DNA of 64,000 bases from Conexibacter woesei Iso977N (GTDB lineage Bacteria; Actinomycetota; Thermoleophilia; Solirubrobacterales; Solirubrobacteraceae), in NCBI RefSeq assembly GCF_000424625.1, contig NZ_AUKG01000003.1:62001-126000 (forward strand), read 5' to 3'. Every line of letters starts with the position of its first letter. Positions within the stretch are counted from its first letter, which is position 1. Position numbers and translations under genes: made by a program. Below the pieces are notes generated by a model, which saw only the letters and a list, made by a program, of their open reading frames with translations, had not been told where the DNA came from and searched no databases. Below are positions 1-7,728 of the stretch, in pieces.

Positions 1-371
1 ACCTCCCGAGGGAGGGTCCCAAGGAGCAGAAGTACTCCGGCTTCGAGTCCGGCCTGCGCGACGCCGACGGCAAGGCGAAGCCCTCGCTGGACTCCTTCCG
101 CCTGCCCCTGGCCGCCAAGTTCACCGGCAGCTCCACGAAGGTCCAGCTCTGGGGCCTGGCACGCCCGGCCAAGGGCGTCACGAAGGTGACGATCCAGCAG
201 GCCTCCAACGGCACCTCGTTCACGACCCTGCGCACCGTGACCACGAACTCCCACGGCTACTGGACCTCCTCCGCCACCCGCGGCACCTCCAAGCGCGCCT
301 GGCGCGTGAAGTGGACCGATCCCTCGGGCAAGACCTGGACCGGCCCCGCAACCCACGCGATGGGCAAGTAG
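1..371 (+). CDS. C-terminal part of a secreted protein, possibly glycoside hydrolase-like (5' truncated)
   Basis: The reading frame is open from base 3 to the TAG at 369-371, so only the last ~122 residues are visible. The visible part begins with a segment (KYSGFESGLRDADGKAKPSL) resembling the end of a catalytic domain in which a summary of the protagonist's chain is followed by a beta-rich, Ser/Thr-rich tail ending in TGPATHAMGK. Such tails are common behind secreted carbohydrate-active enzymes of this clade; that is memory of the family style, not a search result. The catalytic part lies outside the window, so the function is open. Confidence 0.55.
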   Translation, partial: LPREGPKEQKYSGFESGLRDADGKAKPSLDSFRLPLAAKFTGSSTKVQLWGLARPAKGVTKVTIQQASNGTSFTTLRTVTTNSHGYWTSSATRGTSKRAWRVKWTDPSGKTWTGPATHAMGK

Positions 372-402
372 CGCCGAGCCACTGCGGCGGCCGCCCCGCG
401 GC

Positions 403-546
403 CGCCGCTTCTCGGTACACGCGGTCTCGGAAACGCTGCGGTGGCGCGGCCGGTCGTGTCCGCGGCCTCACCCGCGGTGCCGCGGGCGCTTGGAGTACCG
501 ATGCGTGAATCGAGCCCGCGCTTCGGAGCGGTTGCCGGTCTCCGCC
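403..546. repeat. Dispersed intergenic repeat, copy A
   Basis: The 262-nt gap between the truncated gene and the sixA-like gene holds a GC-rich repeat. It matches 30155-30292 in ordered blocks: TCGGTACACGCGGT, CCGGTCGTGTCCGCGGCC, an identical 25-nt block at 482-506 and GGTTGCCGGTCTCCGC. A second, diverged unit follows at 549-607: CGCCGCTTCTCGG recurs and GGTTGCGGGTCTCCGCC recurs. Both copies start just after a stop codon. No open frame is conserved between copies, so it is probably a non-coding element. Confidence 0.7.
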
Positions 547-633
547 GGCGCCGCTTCTCGGCACGCGCGGTGTCGCTCGCCGGGTTCCGCCGGTTGCGGG
601 TCTCCGCCCGCGCGGCTCATTAGGCTGCGCGGC

Positions 634-1104
634 ATGTCGATCCAGCTGTGGCTCCTGCGCCATGGAGAGGCTGAGCCTTATGAGGCGAAGGCCGATGATG
701 CTCATCGGGAGCTGACCGAGCGTGGGCGTGAGCAGGCGCGGGTGGCGGGGCGGGCGTTCGCCGTGCTCGGCTTGACGTTCGAGGCGGTCTACACGAGCCC
801 GAAGGTGCGGGCTCGGGACACCGCGCTGCTCGCGTGTGAGGCGCTCGGGGAGGAGCCGATCGTCACGCCGGTCCTCGCCAGCGACTTCACGGTCGCCGAT
901 GCGCGCGACCTGCTGCTCGGCGTCGAGCCCGACGGGCGCGTGCTGGTCGTCGGGCACAACCCGGACTTCGCGCAGGTCGTGTTCGACCTCACCGGCGCGC
1001 GCGTCGACTTCAAGAAGGGCGGCGTCGCGTGCGTCCGGCTCGAGGGCACCGCGAACGAGCTGCTCACGCTCCTGCGCCCGCGCGAGCTGGCCGCGATCGC
1101 CTAG
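634..1104 (+). CDS. SixA-like histidine phosphatase
   Basis: The 156-residue protein starts LWLLRHGEAEPYEAK, with the phosphate-pocket RHG motif at residues 9-11, and carries the second catalytic histidine in VVGHNPDF. Length and motifs fit the short SixA-type branch of the histidine phosphatase superfamily, which dephosphorylates phosphohistidine; the substrate here is unknown. An upstream in-frame start exists at 490, but it would place repeat-like sequence in the protein. ATG 634 is preferred because TAGGCT (621-626) lies 7 nt before it, as at many starts in this window. Confidence 0.85.
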   Translation: MSIQLWLLRHGEAEPYEAKADDAHRELTERGREQARVAGRAFAVLGLTFEAVYTSPKVRARDTALLACEALGEEPIVTPVLASDFTVADARDLLLGVEPDGRVLVVGHNPDFAQVVFDLTGARVDFKKGGVACVRLEGTANELLTLLRPRELAAIA

Positions 1105-1215
1105 CGGCGCGCGCGAAGCGGTACGCGCGATCCCGGTAAACGCAGGAAGACCTACCTCATCGTTGCGTTGAGCGATCGGCGATCGACGCGTATGTTGCGT
1201 CGTGCAACCGGTCTT

Positions 1216-1824
1216 ATGCTCGATTCCGCGAACGTCACCCCACTCGACGGTCGCGTCGCTCGATCGCGCCGCACTCGCGCCGCGATCGTCGAGGCGCTCG
1301 TCTCCCTCCTCGAGGAGGGCAACCCGCAGCCCACGGTGGAGGAGATCGCGGCGCGCGCGTCGGTCGCGCCCCGGACCGTGTTCCAGCACTACGCCGACCG
1401 CGAGGCGCTGTTCGCCGCGGTCAGCGAGCACCGCGAGGCGCAGCTGCGGACGCTCATGGGCCAGATCGACCCGGCCGCGCCGCTGGCCGTCCGGATCGAC
1501 GAGATCGTGGCGCAGCGCGCGCGGGTCTTCGAGTGGATCGCCGCGGTCCGCCGCGGCGCGCTGCTGATGGAGCCGTTCAGCGCGTCGGTGCACGCGGCGC
1601 TGGAGGGCTTCCGGGCCGAGAAGCGCGCCGAGCTGGAGCGCGTGTTCGCGCCCGAGATCGGCGCACGCCCCGAGGGCCCGGACCGCGCCGCGCTGGTCGC
1701 GGCGCTCGGCGTCGCGGGGTCCTGGTCGACGTGGGACGCGCTGCGCGGCCAGCAGGAGCTGGACATCGAGCAGTCGATGGCCACGCTGCGGCTGACGCTG
1801 ACCGCGCTGCTGCTGGCCAGCTGA
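1216..1824 (+). CDS. TetR-family transcriptional regulator
   Basis: About 202 residues. The N-terminal helix-turn-helix is clear (RSRRTRAAIVEAL, then TVEEIAARASVAPRTVFQHYADREALF), followed by a variable helical ligand domain. Possible starts are TTG 1168, ATG 1192 and ATG 1216; 1216 leaves about 17 residues before helix 1, as usual in the family. A 5-bp inverted repeat GTTGC-N5-GCAAC (1194-1208) lies just upstream and could be its own operator. Its target is unknown; the next gene, the NHL/thioredoxin protein, begins 34 bp downstream and is a candidate. Confidence 0.8.
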   Translation: MLDSANVTPLDGRVARSRRTRAAIVEALVSLLEEGNPQPTVEEIAARASVAPRTVFQHYADREALFAAVSEHREAQLRTLMGQIDPAAPLAVRIDEIVAQRARVFEWIAAVRRGALLMEPFSASVHAALEGFRAEKRAELERVFAPEIGARPEGPDRAALVAALGVAGSWSTWDALRGQQELDIEQSMATLRLTLTALLLAS

Positions 1825-1858
1825 AAGCTCCGGTCGCGGCTGCGGCACACTGGAGCGC

Positions 1859-3559
1859 ATGGATCGGGTGCGCGTCCGGGCTCCGGAGCTGGACGGAGAC
1901 GGTGGGTGGATCGGGGTCGACGGGCTGTCGCTCGCGCAACTGCGCGGCAAGATCGTGCTGCTCGACTTCTGGACGCTCGCGTGCGTCAACTGCCAGCGGG
2001 TCCTGGAGGAGCTGCGCGGGCTGGAGCGCCGGTTCGCCGACTCGCTGGTCGTCGTCGGCGTGCACTCGCCGAAGTTCCCGCATGAGCACGCCCACGAGGC
2101 CGTGAGGGCGGCGGTCGCGCGGCACCGGATCGAGCACCCCGTGCTGGACGACCCCGCGATGACGACGTGGAGCGCGTACGCCGTGAAGGCGTGGCCGACG
2201 CTGGTGCTGATCGACGCCGACGGGCGCGTCGCGCTGACCACGAGCGGCGAGGGGCATCATGTAGAACTTGCTCGCGCGATCGAGCAGCTGGTGGACGAGG
2301 CCGAGGCCGCCGGCACGTTGCGGCGTGGGGCGGTGGAGCTGGACGACGCGGTCGACGCGCAGGGCACGGGCGAGCTGGCGTTCCCCGGCAAGGTCGCGCT
2401 GGAGGACGGCGCGACGCGCGCGCCCCGGATCGCGATCGCCGACACCGGCCACGACCGCGTGCTCGTCGCGACGCTCGGCGGCGAGGTCGAGTTCGAGCTC
2501 GACGGCTTCTACCAGCCCCAGGGCGTGCGCTTCGACGGCGTGGGAGAGACCGCGTCGCTGCTGGTCTGCGAGACCGGCGCGGACCGCGTCTGGCGCGTGC
2601 CGCTCGACGGGCGCTCGCCGCGGGAGCTGATCACGGATCGCCTGAGCTCACCGTGGGACGTCGTGGTCTGGCACGGGCACGTCGTGATCGCCGAGGCCGG
2701 CAAGCACCGGCTGTGGGCGGTCGACCGCGCGGGCGAGCTGCAGGTGCTGGCCGGGACCGGCGCTGAGGCGCTCGTCGACGGGCCGGGGCTGGAGGCGGTG
2801 CTGGCGCAGCCGAGCGCGCTGGCCGTGACGGCCGAGGGCGACCTCGCGTTCCTCGACGCCGAGTCGAGCGCGCTGCGCGTGCTGCGGGCGGGGACGTTCG
2901 AGGTGCAGACGCTGTTCGGCACCGGGCTGTTCGGCTGGGGCGACGACGACGGCGACGGCATGCGCGCCACCACGCAGCACCCGCTGGGCCTGGCGCTCGG
3001 GCGCGGCGGCGAGCTGTACGTGGCCGACACCTTCAACAACTCGATCCGCGTCTGGCGCGGGTCGCACCTGTGGACGGTGCCGGTCGAGGGCTTCTCCGAG
3101 CCGGGCGGGATCGCGTGCCTGCCGGACGGCCGGCTGCTCGTCGCCGACAGCGGCAACCACCGAGTTGTACGGGTCGATCCGCTACGCGCGCGTGCGGTGA
3201 CGCTGGACGTCGGGCGGCCGTCGTCCAGCGACGCGCCCGAGGGGCAGCCGCTGTCGGTCGCGGGGACGATCGTGGAGCCCGGCGGGTCGCGCGTGACGGT
3301 CTCGCTGAACCTCGACCCCGGCGACGACGACCTCGATCCCGCGGGCGGGCCGCCGATCCGGGTCCGGGCGCTGAGCGACGTCCCGGGGCTGCTGCGCGAG
3401 CCGACCACGTGGACGGCGTCGGCGCTGCCCGTCTCCGTCGACCTCGCGCTCGGCGAGGGCTCCGGGCGGATCACGCTCGAGCTGCTGGCCGCCACGTGCG
3501 GCCCGGACGCGTGCCGCCTGCGCCGCACGCAGCGCGCGTACGACGTGCTGTTGACGTGA
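1859..3559 (+). CDS. NHLRC2-like protein: thioredoxin-like domain plus NHL repeats
   Basis: The 566-residue protein has a thioredoxin fold at about 1-155 with a CVNC active-site motif (residues 42-45) and a cis-proline segment KAWPTLVLID. A six-bladed NHL beta-propeller follows at about 175-445, with repeats such as DTGHDRVLVA, ADTFNNSIRVW and ADSGNHRVVRV, and then a C-terminal beta domain. This order matches NHLRC2-type proteins, whose precise role in bacteria is unsettled. No signal peptide or membrane helix is visible, so it is probably cytoplasmic. CACACT (1846-1851) lies 7 nt before the ATG. Confidence 0.85.
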   Translation: MDRVRVRAPELDGDGGWIGVDGLSLAQLRGKIVLLDFWTLACVNCQRVLEELRGLERRFADSLVVVGVHSPKFPHEHAHEAVRAAVARHRIEHPVLDDPAMTTWSAYAVKAWPTLVLIDADGRVALTTSGEGHHVELARAIEQLVDEAEAAGTLRRGAVELDDAVDAQGTGELAFPGKVALEDGATRAPRIAIADTGHDRVLVATLGGEVEFELDGFYQPQGVRFDGVGETASLLVCETGADRVWRVPLDGRSPRELITDRLSSPWDVVVWHGHVVIAEAGKHRLWAVDRAGELQVLAGTGAEALVDGPGLEAVLAQPSALAVTAEGDLAFLDAESSALRVLRAGTFEVQTLFGTGLFGWGDDDGDGMRATTQHPLGLALGRGGELYVADTFNNSIRVWRGSHLWTVPVEGFSEPGGIACLPDGRLLVADSGNHRVVRVDPLRARAVTLDVGRPSSSDAPEGQPLSVAGTIVEPGGSRVTVSLNLDPGDDDLDPAGGPPIRVRALSDVPGLLREPTTWTASALPVSVDLALGEGSGRITLELLAATCGPDACRLRRTQRAYDVLLT

Positions 3560-3595
3560 GTCACGCTTGACACGACCGCCTACTCTGGACGCGGG

Positions 3596-4459
3596 ATGCC
3601 TGAGCTGCCCGAGGTCGAGATCACGGCGCGGCGCCTGAGCGAGGCGCTCGCGGGGGCGACGATCGAGTCGACGATGGCGCCTGGGATCAACGCGCTGAAG
3701 ACGTTCGACCCGCCGCTGCACGCGCTCGACGGGCGCCAGATCGAGGGCGTCCGGCGGATCGGCAAGCACCTGGTCATCGACATCTCCGGCGACCTGCACG
3801 TGCTCTGCCACCTGATGAGCGCGGGCCGCTTGCAGTTGTATGACAAGCGCGCGTCGATGCGCGACCGGACCTCGCGGCTGCTGCTGCGGGTCGACGGCGG
3901 CAACGGCGAGCGCGAGCTGCGGCTGCGCGAGTTCGGCACCAAGCAGGCGGCGTGGGTGAAGGTCCTGACGCCCGAGGGCCTGGCGAGCGACGACGCGGTC
4001 GCGACGCTCGGGCCGGAGGCGTGGCCGGATCCGCCGGCCGACCTCGCGGCGCTGCTGAAGCCGGTCGGCGCGCGGCCGCTGCAGGCCGCGCTGCGCGACC
4101 AGAGGGTCATCACCGGCATCGGGCGCTCGTGGGTCGACGAGATCCTCTGGACCGCGAGGCTCTCGCCGTTCAAGCGCGCCAACGACCTGAGCGCGGAGGA
4201 GGCCGGAGCGCTCCGGGACGCGATCCTGGAGCGGCTCGGCGGGGCGATCGACCACTACGAGGAGCTCGTCCACCTCCCGATCCCGGACAAGCTGCCGCTG
4301 CCGCTGCAGGTCCACCGCCACGCGGGCGAGGCGTGCCCGCGCTGCGGCACGACGATCGAGGCGGTGCACTACGAGGACTACGTCCTCTGCTACTGCCCGC
4401 ACGACCAGACCGGCGACCGCGTGCTGAAGGATCGCCGGCTGTCGCGGTTGCTCAAGTAG
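3596..4459 (+). CDS. Fpg/Nei-family DNA glycosylase with altered zinc finger
   Basis: The 287-residue protein begins MPELPEVE, whose Pro2 and Glu3 are the catalytic residues of formamidopyrimidine-DNA glycosylase/AP lyases that remove oxidised bases. The helix-two-turn-helix and a C-terminal zinc finger follow, ending DRRLSRLLK as in actinobacterial relatives. The finger reads C247-x2-C250 ... C265-Y-C267-P-H-D270-Q: the fourth ligand, normally Cys before Gln, is Asp270, with His269 and Cys265 nearby. The gene overlaps the convergent cupin gene by 8 bp. TACTCT (3581-3586) precedes the ATG by 9 nt. Confidence 0.88.
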   Translation: MPELPEVEITARRLSEALAGATIESTMAPGINALKTFDPPLHALDGRQIEGVRRIGKHLVIDISGDLHVLCHLMSAGRLQLYDKRASMRDRTSRLLLRVDGGNGERELRLREFGTKQAAWVKVLTPEGLASDDAVATLGPEAWPDPPADLAALLKPVGARPLQAALRDQRVITGIGRSWVDEILWTARLSPFKRANDLSAEEAGALRDAILERLGGAIDHYEELVHLPIPDKLPLPLQVHRHAGEACPRCGTTIEAVHYEDYVLCYCPHDQTGDRVLKDRRLSRLLK

Positions 4460-5117
4460 CGGGCTTCGGGAACCCGGGGCGGTCGCGCAGCGGCGCGAGG
4501 TCGGCGTCGCCGGCCGCCCAGGTGGCGATCTGCTCGCGCTCGTCGCTCGCCAGCGCGCGCTCCAGCTGCGCCATCGCCTCGTCGAGGCGGCCGTCGCGCG
4601 CGAGGAAGCACGCGAGCGAGTAGTGGATCCGGGGGTTGCCGTCGTGCTCGGGGAGCGCCTCGCGGACAATGTCGACCGCGCTGCCGTAGTCGCCACGGCC
4701 GGCCGGGCCCTCGGCCGCGAAGTAGTACTCCCACGGCGAGATCTCATAGGCCTTGCCCGGCTCGCCGCCGACGGCGACGACGATCGTCCCGTCCTGCGCG
4801 GCCACCGCGCCGCGGCGCACCGCCGGGTCCGGGAGGAAGACCAAGGCGCCCGCGGGCACGTCGAACGACTGGCCGCCGACCGTGAACCGGGCGGCGCCCG
4901 CGACCACCAGGTAGACCTCCTCGTGGCCGCCGCTGCCCGACGACGACACCTCGTCGTGCTCCTCGATCACCTCCGCGCCGGCCGCGGCGGCGTAGGCGTT
5001 CATCCCGAACGCGCGGATCCCGAGCGTGCGGCGCAGCGGCCTCCACCGCAGCTCGCCGCCGTTGACGGGGATCTCCTCGATCTCGTCCAGCCTGACCACT
5101 CGATGGCTCGCGCTCAT
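4452..5117 (-). CDS. Cupin-domain protein with C-terminal TPR-like helices
   Basis: 221 residues. A cupin beta-barrel spans about residues 30-125, with metal-ligand-like residues in EEHDEV and GGHEEVYLVVAG followed by the PAGALVFLPDPAVRR turn. A helical segment from about 135 (RGDYGSAVDIVREAL, IHYSLACFLARDGRLDEAMAQLERAL) looks like two TPR-type repeats. The gene diverges from bcp with only 23 bp between the chosen starts, so the two promoters must overlap. The small molecule bound by the cupin is unknown. Confidence 0.75.
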   Translation of the reverse strand: MSASHRVVRLDEIEEIPVNGGELRWRPLRRTLGIRAFGMNAYAAAAGAEVIEEHDEVSSSGSGGHEEVYLVVAGAARFTVGGQSFDVPAGALVFLPDPAVRRGAVAAQDGTIVVAVGGEPGKAYEISPWEYYFAAEGPAGRGDYGSAVDIVREALPEHDGNPRIHYSLACFLARDGRLDEAMAQLERALASDEREQIATWAAGDADLAPLRDRPGFPKPAT

Positions 5118-5140
5118 GCCAGAGACCTATCATGAAGGCC

Positions 5141-5617
5141 ATGGGCAAGATCAAGGAAGGGACGCCGGCTCCGGACTTCGAGCTTCCCGACCAGAACGGG
5201 GAGCCCGTCCGGCTGTCGAGCTTCCGCGGCAGGACCGTCGTGTTGTACTTCTACCCCAAGGCCAACACGCCCGGGTGCACGACGCAGGCCTGCGGGATCC
5301 GGGACCACCTCCCGGACTTCAGCGACGCCGGCGCGGTCGTCCTCGGCGTCAGCCCGGACCCGGTCAAGGCCGTCAAGAAGTTCGCCGACAAGCAGCACCT
5401 CAACTTCGAGCTGCTCGCCGACGAGCACCACGAGGTCTGCGAGGCCTTCGGCGTCTGGGTCGAGAAGTCCATGTACGGCAAGACCTTCTGGGGCGCCAAG
5501 CGCGCGACGTTCATCATCGACGCCGAAGGCACCGTCCGCCGCGCCTTCAAGGCCAACCCCGAGACCCACGACCAAGACGTCCTGACCGCCCTCTCCGAGC
5601 TGGCGACCGCGGCCTAG
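5141..5617 (+). CDS. bcp: Bcp/PrxQ-type peroxiredoxin
   Basis: 158 residues with the PrxQ signature TPGCTTQAC: peroxidatic Cys46 and resolving Cys51 lie five residues apart, as in atypical 2-Cys Bcp enzymes that reduce peroxides with thioredoxin electrons. An upstream ATG (5132) is in frame, but it sits inside a TATCAT box (5128-5133) placed 7 nt before ATG 5141, so 5141 is preferred as a leaderless start. The neighbouring thioredoxin/NHL, glycosylase and cupin genes suggest a loose oxidative-stress grouping, but this is inference. Confidence 0.9.
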   Translation: MGKIKEGTPAPDFELPDQNGEPVRLSSFRGRTVVLYFYPKANTPGCTTQACGIRDHLPDFSDAGAVVLGVSPDPVKAVKKFADKQHLNFELLADEHHEVCEAFGVWVEKSMYGKTFWGAKRATFIIDAEGTVRRAFKANPETHDQDVLTALSELATAA

Positions 5618-5624
5618 CGGCACC

Positions 5625-6209
5625 GTGGACGCGCGGGAGACCGCCGCGTGGTGGACGGCGCGCGGCGAGGTCGAGCTGGGTCAGCTCCTGTACTGGCGCT
5701 GGGACCCGATCGGGCTCAACGACGTGTTCCCGAACACGGCCGGCGAGTACGACGACTACGCCTGGCCGCTGGCGCAGCTGGCGATCGACGGCGCCGGCCC
5801 CGACGCGATCGCCGAGTCGCTCCACCACATCGAATGCGACTCGATCGGCCTGTCGCCGCATCCCTCCCGCACCGAGGAGCACCGCCACGAGGTGGCCGAG
5901 GCGATCCTGTACTGGTACCAGGCGTCGATCGACCGCTGGGCGACGGATCGCGACCCGTCGCTGCGCTGGGTCCGGCGCAGCGCGAAGCCGGGGCGCGCGG
6001 GCACCGAGCTGACGTTCGAGTCCGCCGGCAGCGGCACGATGACGTTCCGGACCCCGGGCGGCGGCAGCCTCACGATCACGGTGACCGGGGACGCGCTGGA
6101 GGCGATCGGCACGCCCGACCTGCGCTGGGCGGTCGTCCGCTTCACGACGGCGACCTTCGAGCTGGCCGCCCGCAAGGGCGATCCGCCGCGCCCGGTCGAC
6201 CTGGCCTAG
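5625..6209 (+). CDS. Hypothetical protein
   Basis: 194 residues from a GTG start only 7 bp after bcp, so probably co-transcribed. The N-terminal half is rich in Trp, Tyr and acidic residues (TAAWWTARGEVELGQLLYWR, EYDDYAWPLAQLAIDG); the C-terminal half is beta-rich (GTMTFRTPGGGSLTITVTGD). No signal peptide or membrane helix is seen and I do not recognise the family. Its TAG stop shares the palindrome CTAG (6206-6209) with the stop of the convergent GNAT gene. Confidence 0.7.
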   Translation: MDARETAAWWTARGEVELGQLLYWRWDPIGLNDVFPNTAGEYDDYAWPLAQLAIDGAGPDAIAESLHHIECDSIGLSPHPSRTEEHRHEVAEAILYWYQASIDRWATDRDPSLRWVRRSAKPGRAGTELTFESAGSGTMTFRTPGGGSLTITVTGDALEAIGTPDLRWAVVRFTTATFELAARKGDPPRPVDLA

Positions 6210-6625
6210 CCGAGCGGCTTGACCCAGCGGCGCCAGTCGTCCTGGCGCTCGTAGCCGGCTGATGTCCAGAGGGACGCGCCGAGGTCGTTGGCATCGAGGA
6301 CCATCGCGTCGACCCGCGTGGCGCCGAGCGCCGTGAAGCGGGTGTGCGCCGCATCGAGGAGCGTCCCGCCGATGCCGCGGCGGCGGTGGTCCGGGTGGAC
6401 GGCGAGGCGGTAGAGGTGGAAGCGCCAGCCGTCCCACCCGGCGATCAGCGAGCCGATGATCGCGCCGCTGTCCTCCACGGCCAGCAGCAGCGCGTCCGGG
6501 TCGCGCTCCACGAGCGCCTCGACCATCTCGCGCCGGTCGCTCGGCCGCCCGTCGTTCTCGGCGGCGACTGCCCACAGCGCCATCACGGCGTCGATGTCGT
6601 CAACTACTCCGGAGCGCAGCCGCAT
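6206..6625 (-). CDS. GNAT-family N-acetyltransferase
   Basis: 139 residues from the ATG at 6625; an upstream ATG at 6643 would add six residues. The acetyl-CoA-binding motif A is plain: LYRLAVHPDHRRRGIGGTLL. The C-terminal motif LDANDLGASLWTSAGYERQ is typical of small-molecule or protein acetyltransferases. The start at 6625 has a GAGGAT box 8 nt upstream. Substrate unknown. Confidence 0.85.
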   Translation of the reverse strand: MRLRSGVVDDIDAVMALWAVAAENDGRPSDRREMVEALVERDPDALLLAVEDSGAIIGSLIAGWDGWRFHLYRLAVHPDHRRRGIGGTLLDAAHTRFTALGATRVDAMVLDANDLGASLWTSAGYERQDDWRRWVKPLG

Positions 6626-6657
6626 CGCCGCGCATCCTCGCACGCGGCATCTGAGGG

Positions 6658-7638
6658 CTAAACCACCAAGCGCCGCATACGATCTTCCGGCACGAGTTGC
6701 TCGAGGATCTGGAAGATCTTCGAGCCGAACTCGACCGCCTCGCTCAGGTGCTGCTGACGCGCCTCTCGGTCTCGGAACGCGGCCATCAACACGGCTTCTT
6801 CCTGTTGGACCGTCGCCAGAAAGCTCTCGTACGCGACGCCAAGTTGTCCTAGCAGATGGTCTGCTGTGCCGTTCCGGCCTGCAAGCGTCTCAAACCGCTC
6901 CATCGGCGTCATCAGGCACAGCTCCACCACTCGCTCATGCTCCACTGGCGGGGGCTCGCAGGCGAGGTGGGCGACCATGGAGAAGCAGGTCGCGAGGCGG
7001 CTGAACTTCAACTTGTAGTTCTTGAGTAGGCTCTTCGCTCGGGCGTCCTCGGCCGCTTGGCCTTCGAGGCCCTGGGTGGCCGTGAATCGGTCGTGCTCGT
7101 AGTTCAGCGTCAGCGTGCGCCAGAACCGCAGGATGTCGTTGGTGAGGAACGTCGGCACGAAGTCATCCTCGTGCCCTGTGTGATCGCGGAAGTAGAAGGC
7201 TGTCACACGCTCGATCAGCCGTCGGTAGCGCGACTCGTCCGAGATCGGTTGGCTCTCGAGCAGAAGCAACATCCGAGCAGTGAAGGCGTTGGTCGAGTCG
7301 TCGTCGCGGCTACCGAGTACGCGTTCCATCGCGTTGACGTCGAGGCTCTCCAGGTACTTGCCGTCGCCGGAGAACGGCGGGAACCTCATCTCTGCGGTCG
7401 TCTCGATCAACCGTCCGGCAAGGCGAAGGAACGTGAGGTACGACACCGCCTCCGTGTCCTCGTAGATGAAGAACAGATCGATGTCCGAGCCCGGCCAAGC
7501 TTCCAGTCGGCCATACGAGCCGGTGGCGTAGATGCACAGCTTGGCGCTGTCGAGCATCTCCTTGAGATCGTCGAGCCCTGCCGCGAGCTCGTCAAGACGC
7601 CGTCTGGAGTAGGCCTGACGAGGCTCCGGTTGCTGCAT
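6658..7638 (-). CDS. Nucleotidyltransferase-fold protein with helical C-terminal domain
   Basis: 326 residues from ATG 7638. The N-terminal part carries the DNA polymerase beta-type nucleotidyltransferase motif GSYGRLEAWPGSDIDLFF (G-S-x-G ... S-D-x-D) at about residues 40-58. A long helical region follows, including FLTNDILRFWRTLTLNYEHDR. Such proteins transfer nucleotides to proteins, RNA or small molecules; the target is not deducible. TAGGAT (7646-7651) lies 7 nt before the start, and a longer frame running into the divergent exonuclease gene is a shadow. The gene is less GC-biased than its neighbours and shares a 90-bp intergenic region containing an SOS box with the exonuclease, suggesting a horizontally acquired, DNA-damage-linked pair. 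Confidence 0.78.
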   Translation of the reverse strand: MQQPEPRQAYSRRRLDELAAGLDDLKEMLDSAKLCIYATGSYGRLEAWPGSDIDLFFIYEDTEAVSYLTFLRLAGRLIETTAEMRFPPFSGDGKYLESLDVNAMERVLGSRDDDSTNAFTARMLLLLESQPISDESRYRRLIERVTAFYFRDHTGHEDDFVPTFLTNDILRFWRTLTLNYEHDRFTATQGLEGQAAEDARAKSLLKNYKLKFSRLATCFSMVAHLACEPPPVEHERVVELCLMTPMERFETLAGRNGTADHLLGQLGVAYESFLATVQQEEAVLMAAFRDREARQQHLSEAVEFGSKIFQILEQLVPEDRMRRLVV

Positions 7639-7690
7639 CTTGCGGATCCTAAACCAACCTTGATCGGTCAAGTGGCGGGTTAAGGCCAGG

Positions 7691-7704
7691 CGAACATATG
7701 TTCC
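7691..7704. promoter_or_regulatory. LexA-type SOS box between divergent genes
   Basis: CGAACATATGTTCC contains the perfect 12-bp palindrome GAACATATGTTC (7692-7703) and fits every position of the Gram-positive LexA/DinR consensus CGAACRNRYGTTYC. It lies where the -35 region of the exonuclease promoter should be, 12 nt upstream of the -10-like TACGAT (7717-7722), and 53 bp from the start of the nucleotidyltransferase. LexA binding would be expected to block the exonuclease promoter at least. I noticed no other such box in the window. Confidence 0.7.
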
Positions 7705-7728
7705 CTGAAAAAGCGGTACGATCCTCGG

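Noticed and set aside
3567-3572. Perfect TTGACA before the fpg-like gene
   Set aside because: The only -10-like box (TACTCT, 3581-3586) is just 8 nt downstream, too close for a normal -35/-10 pair; kept only the -10.
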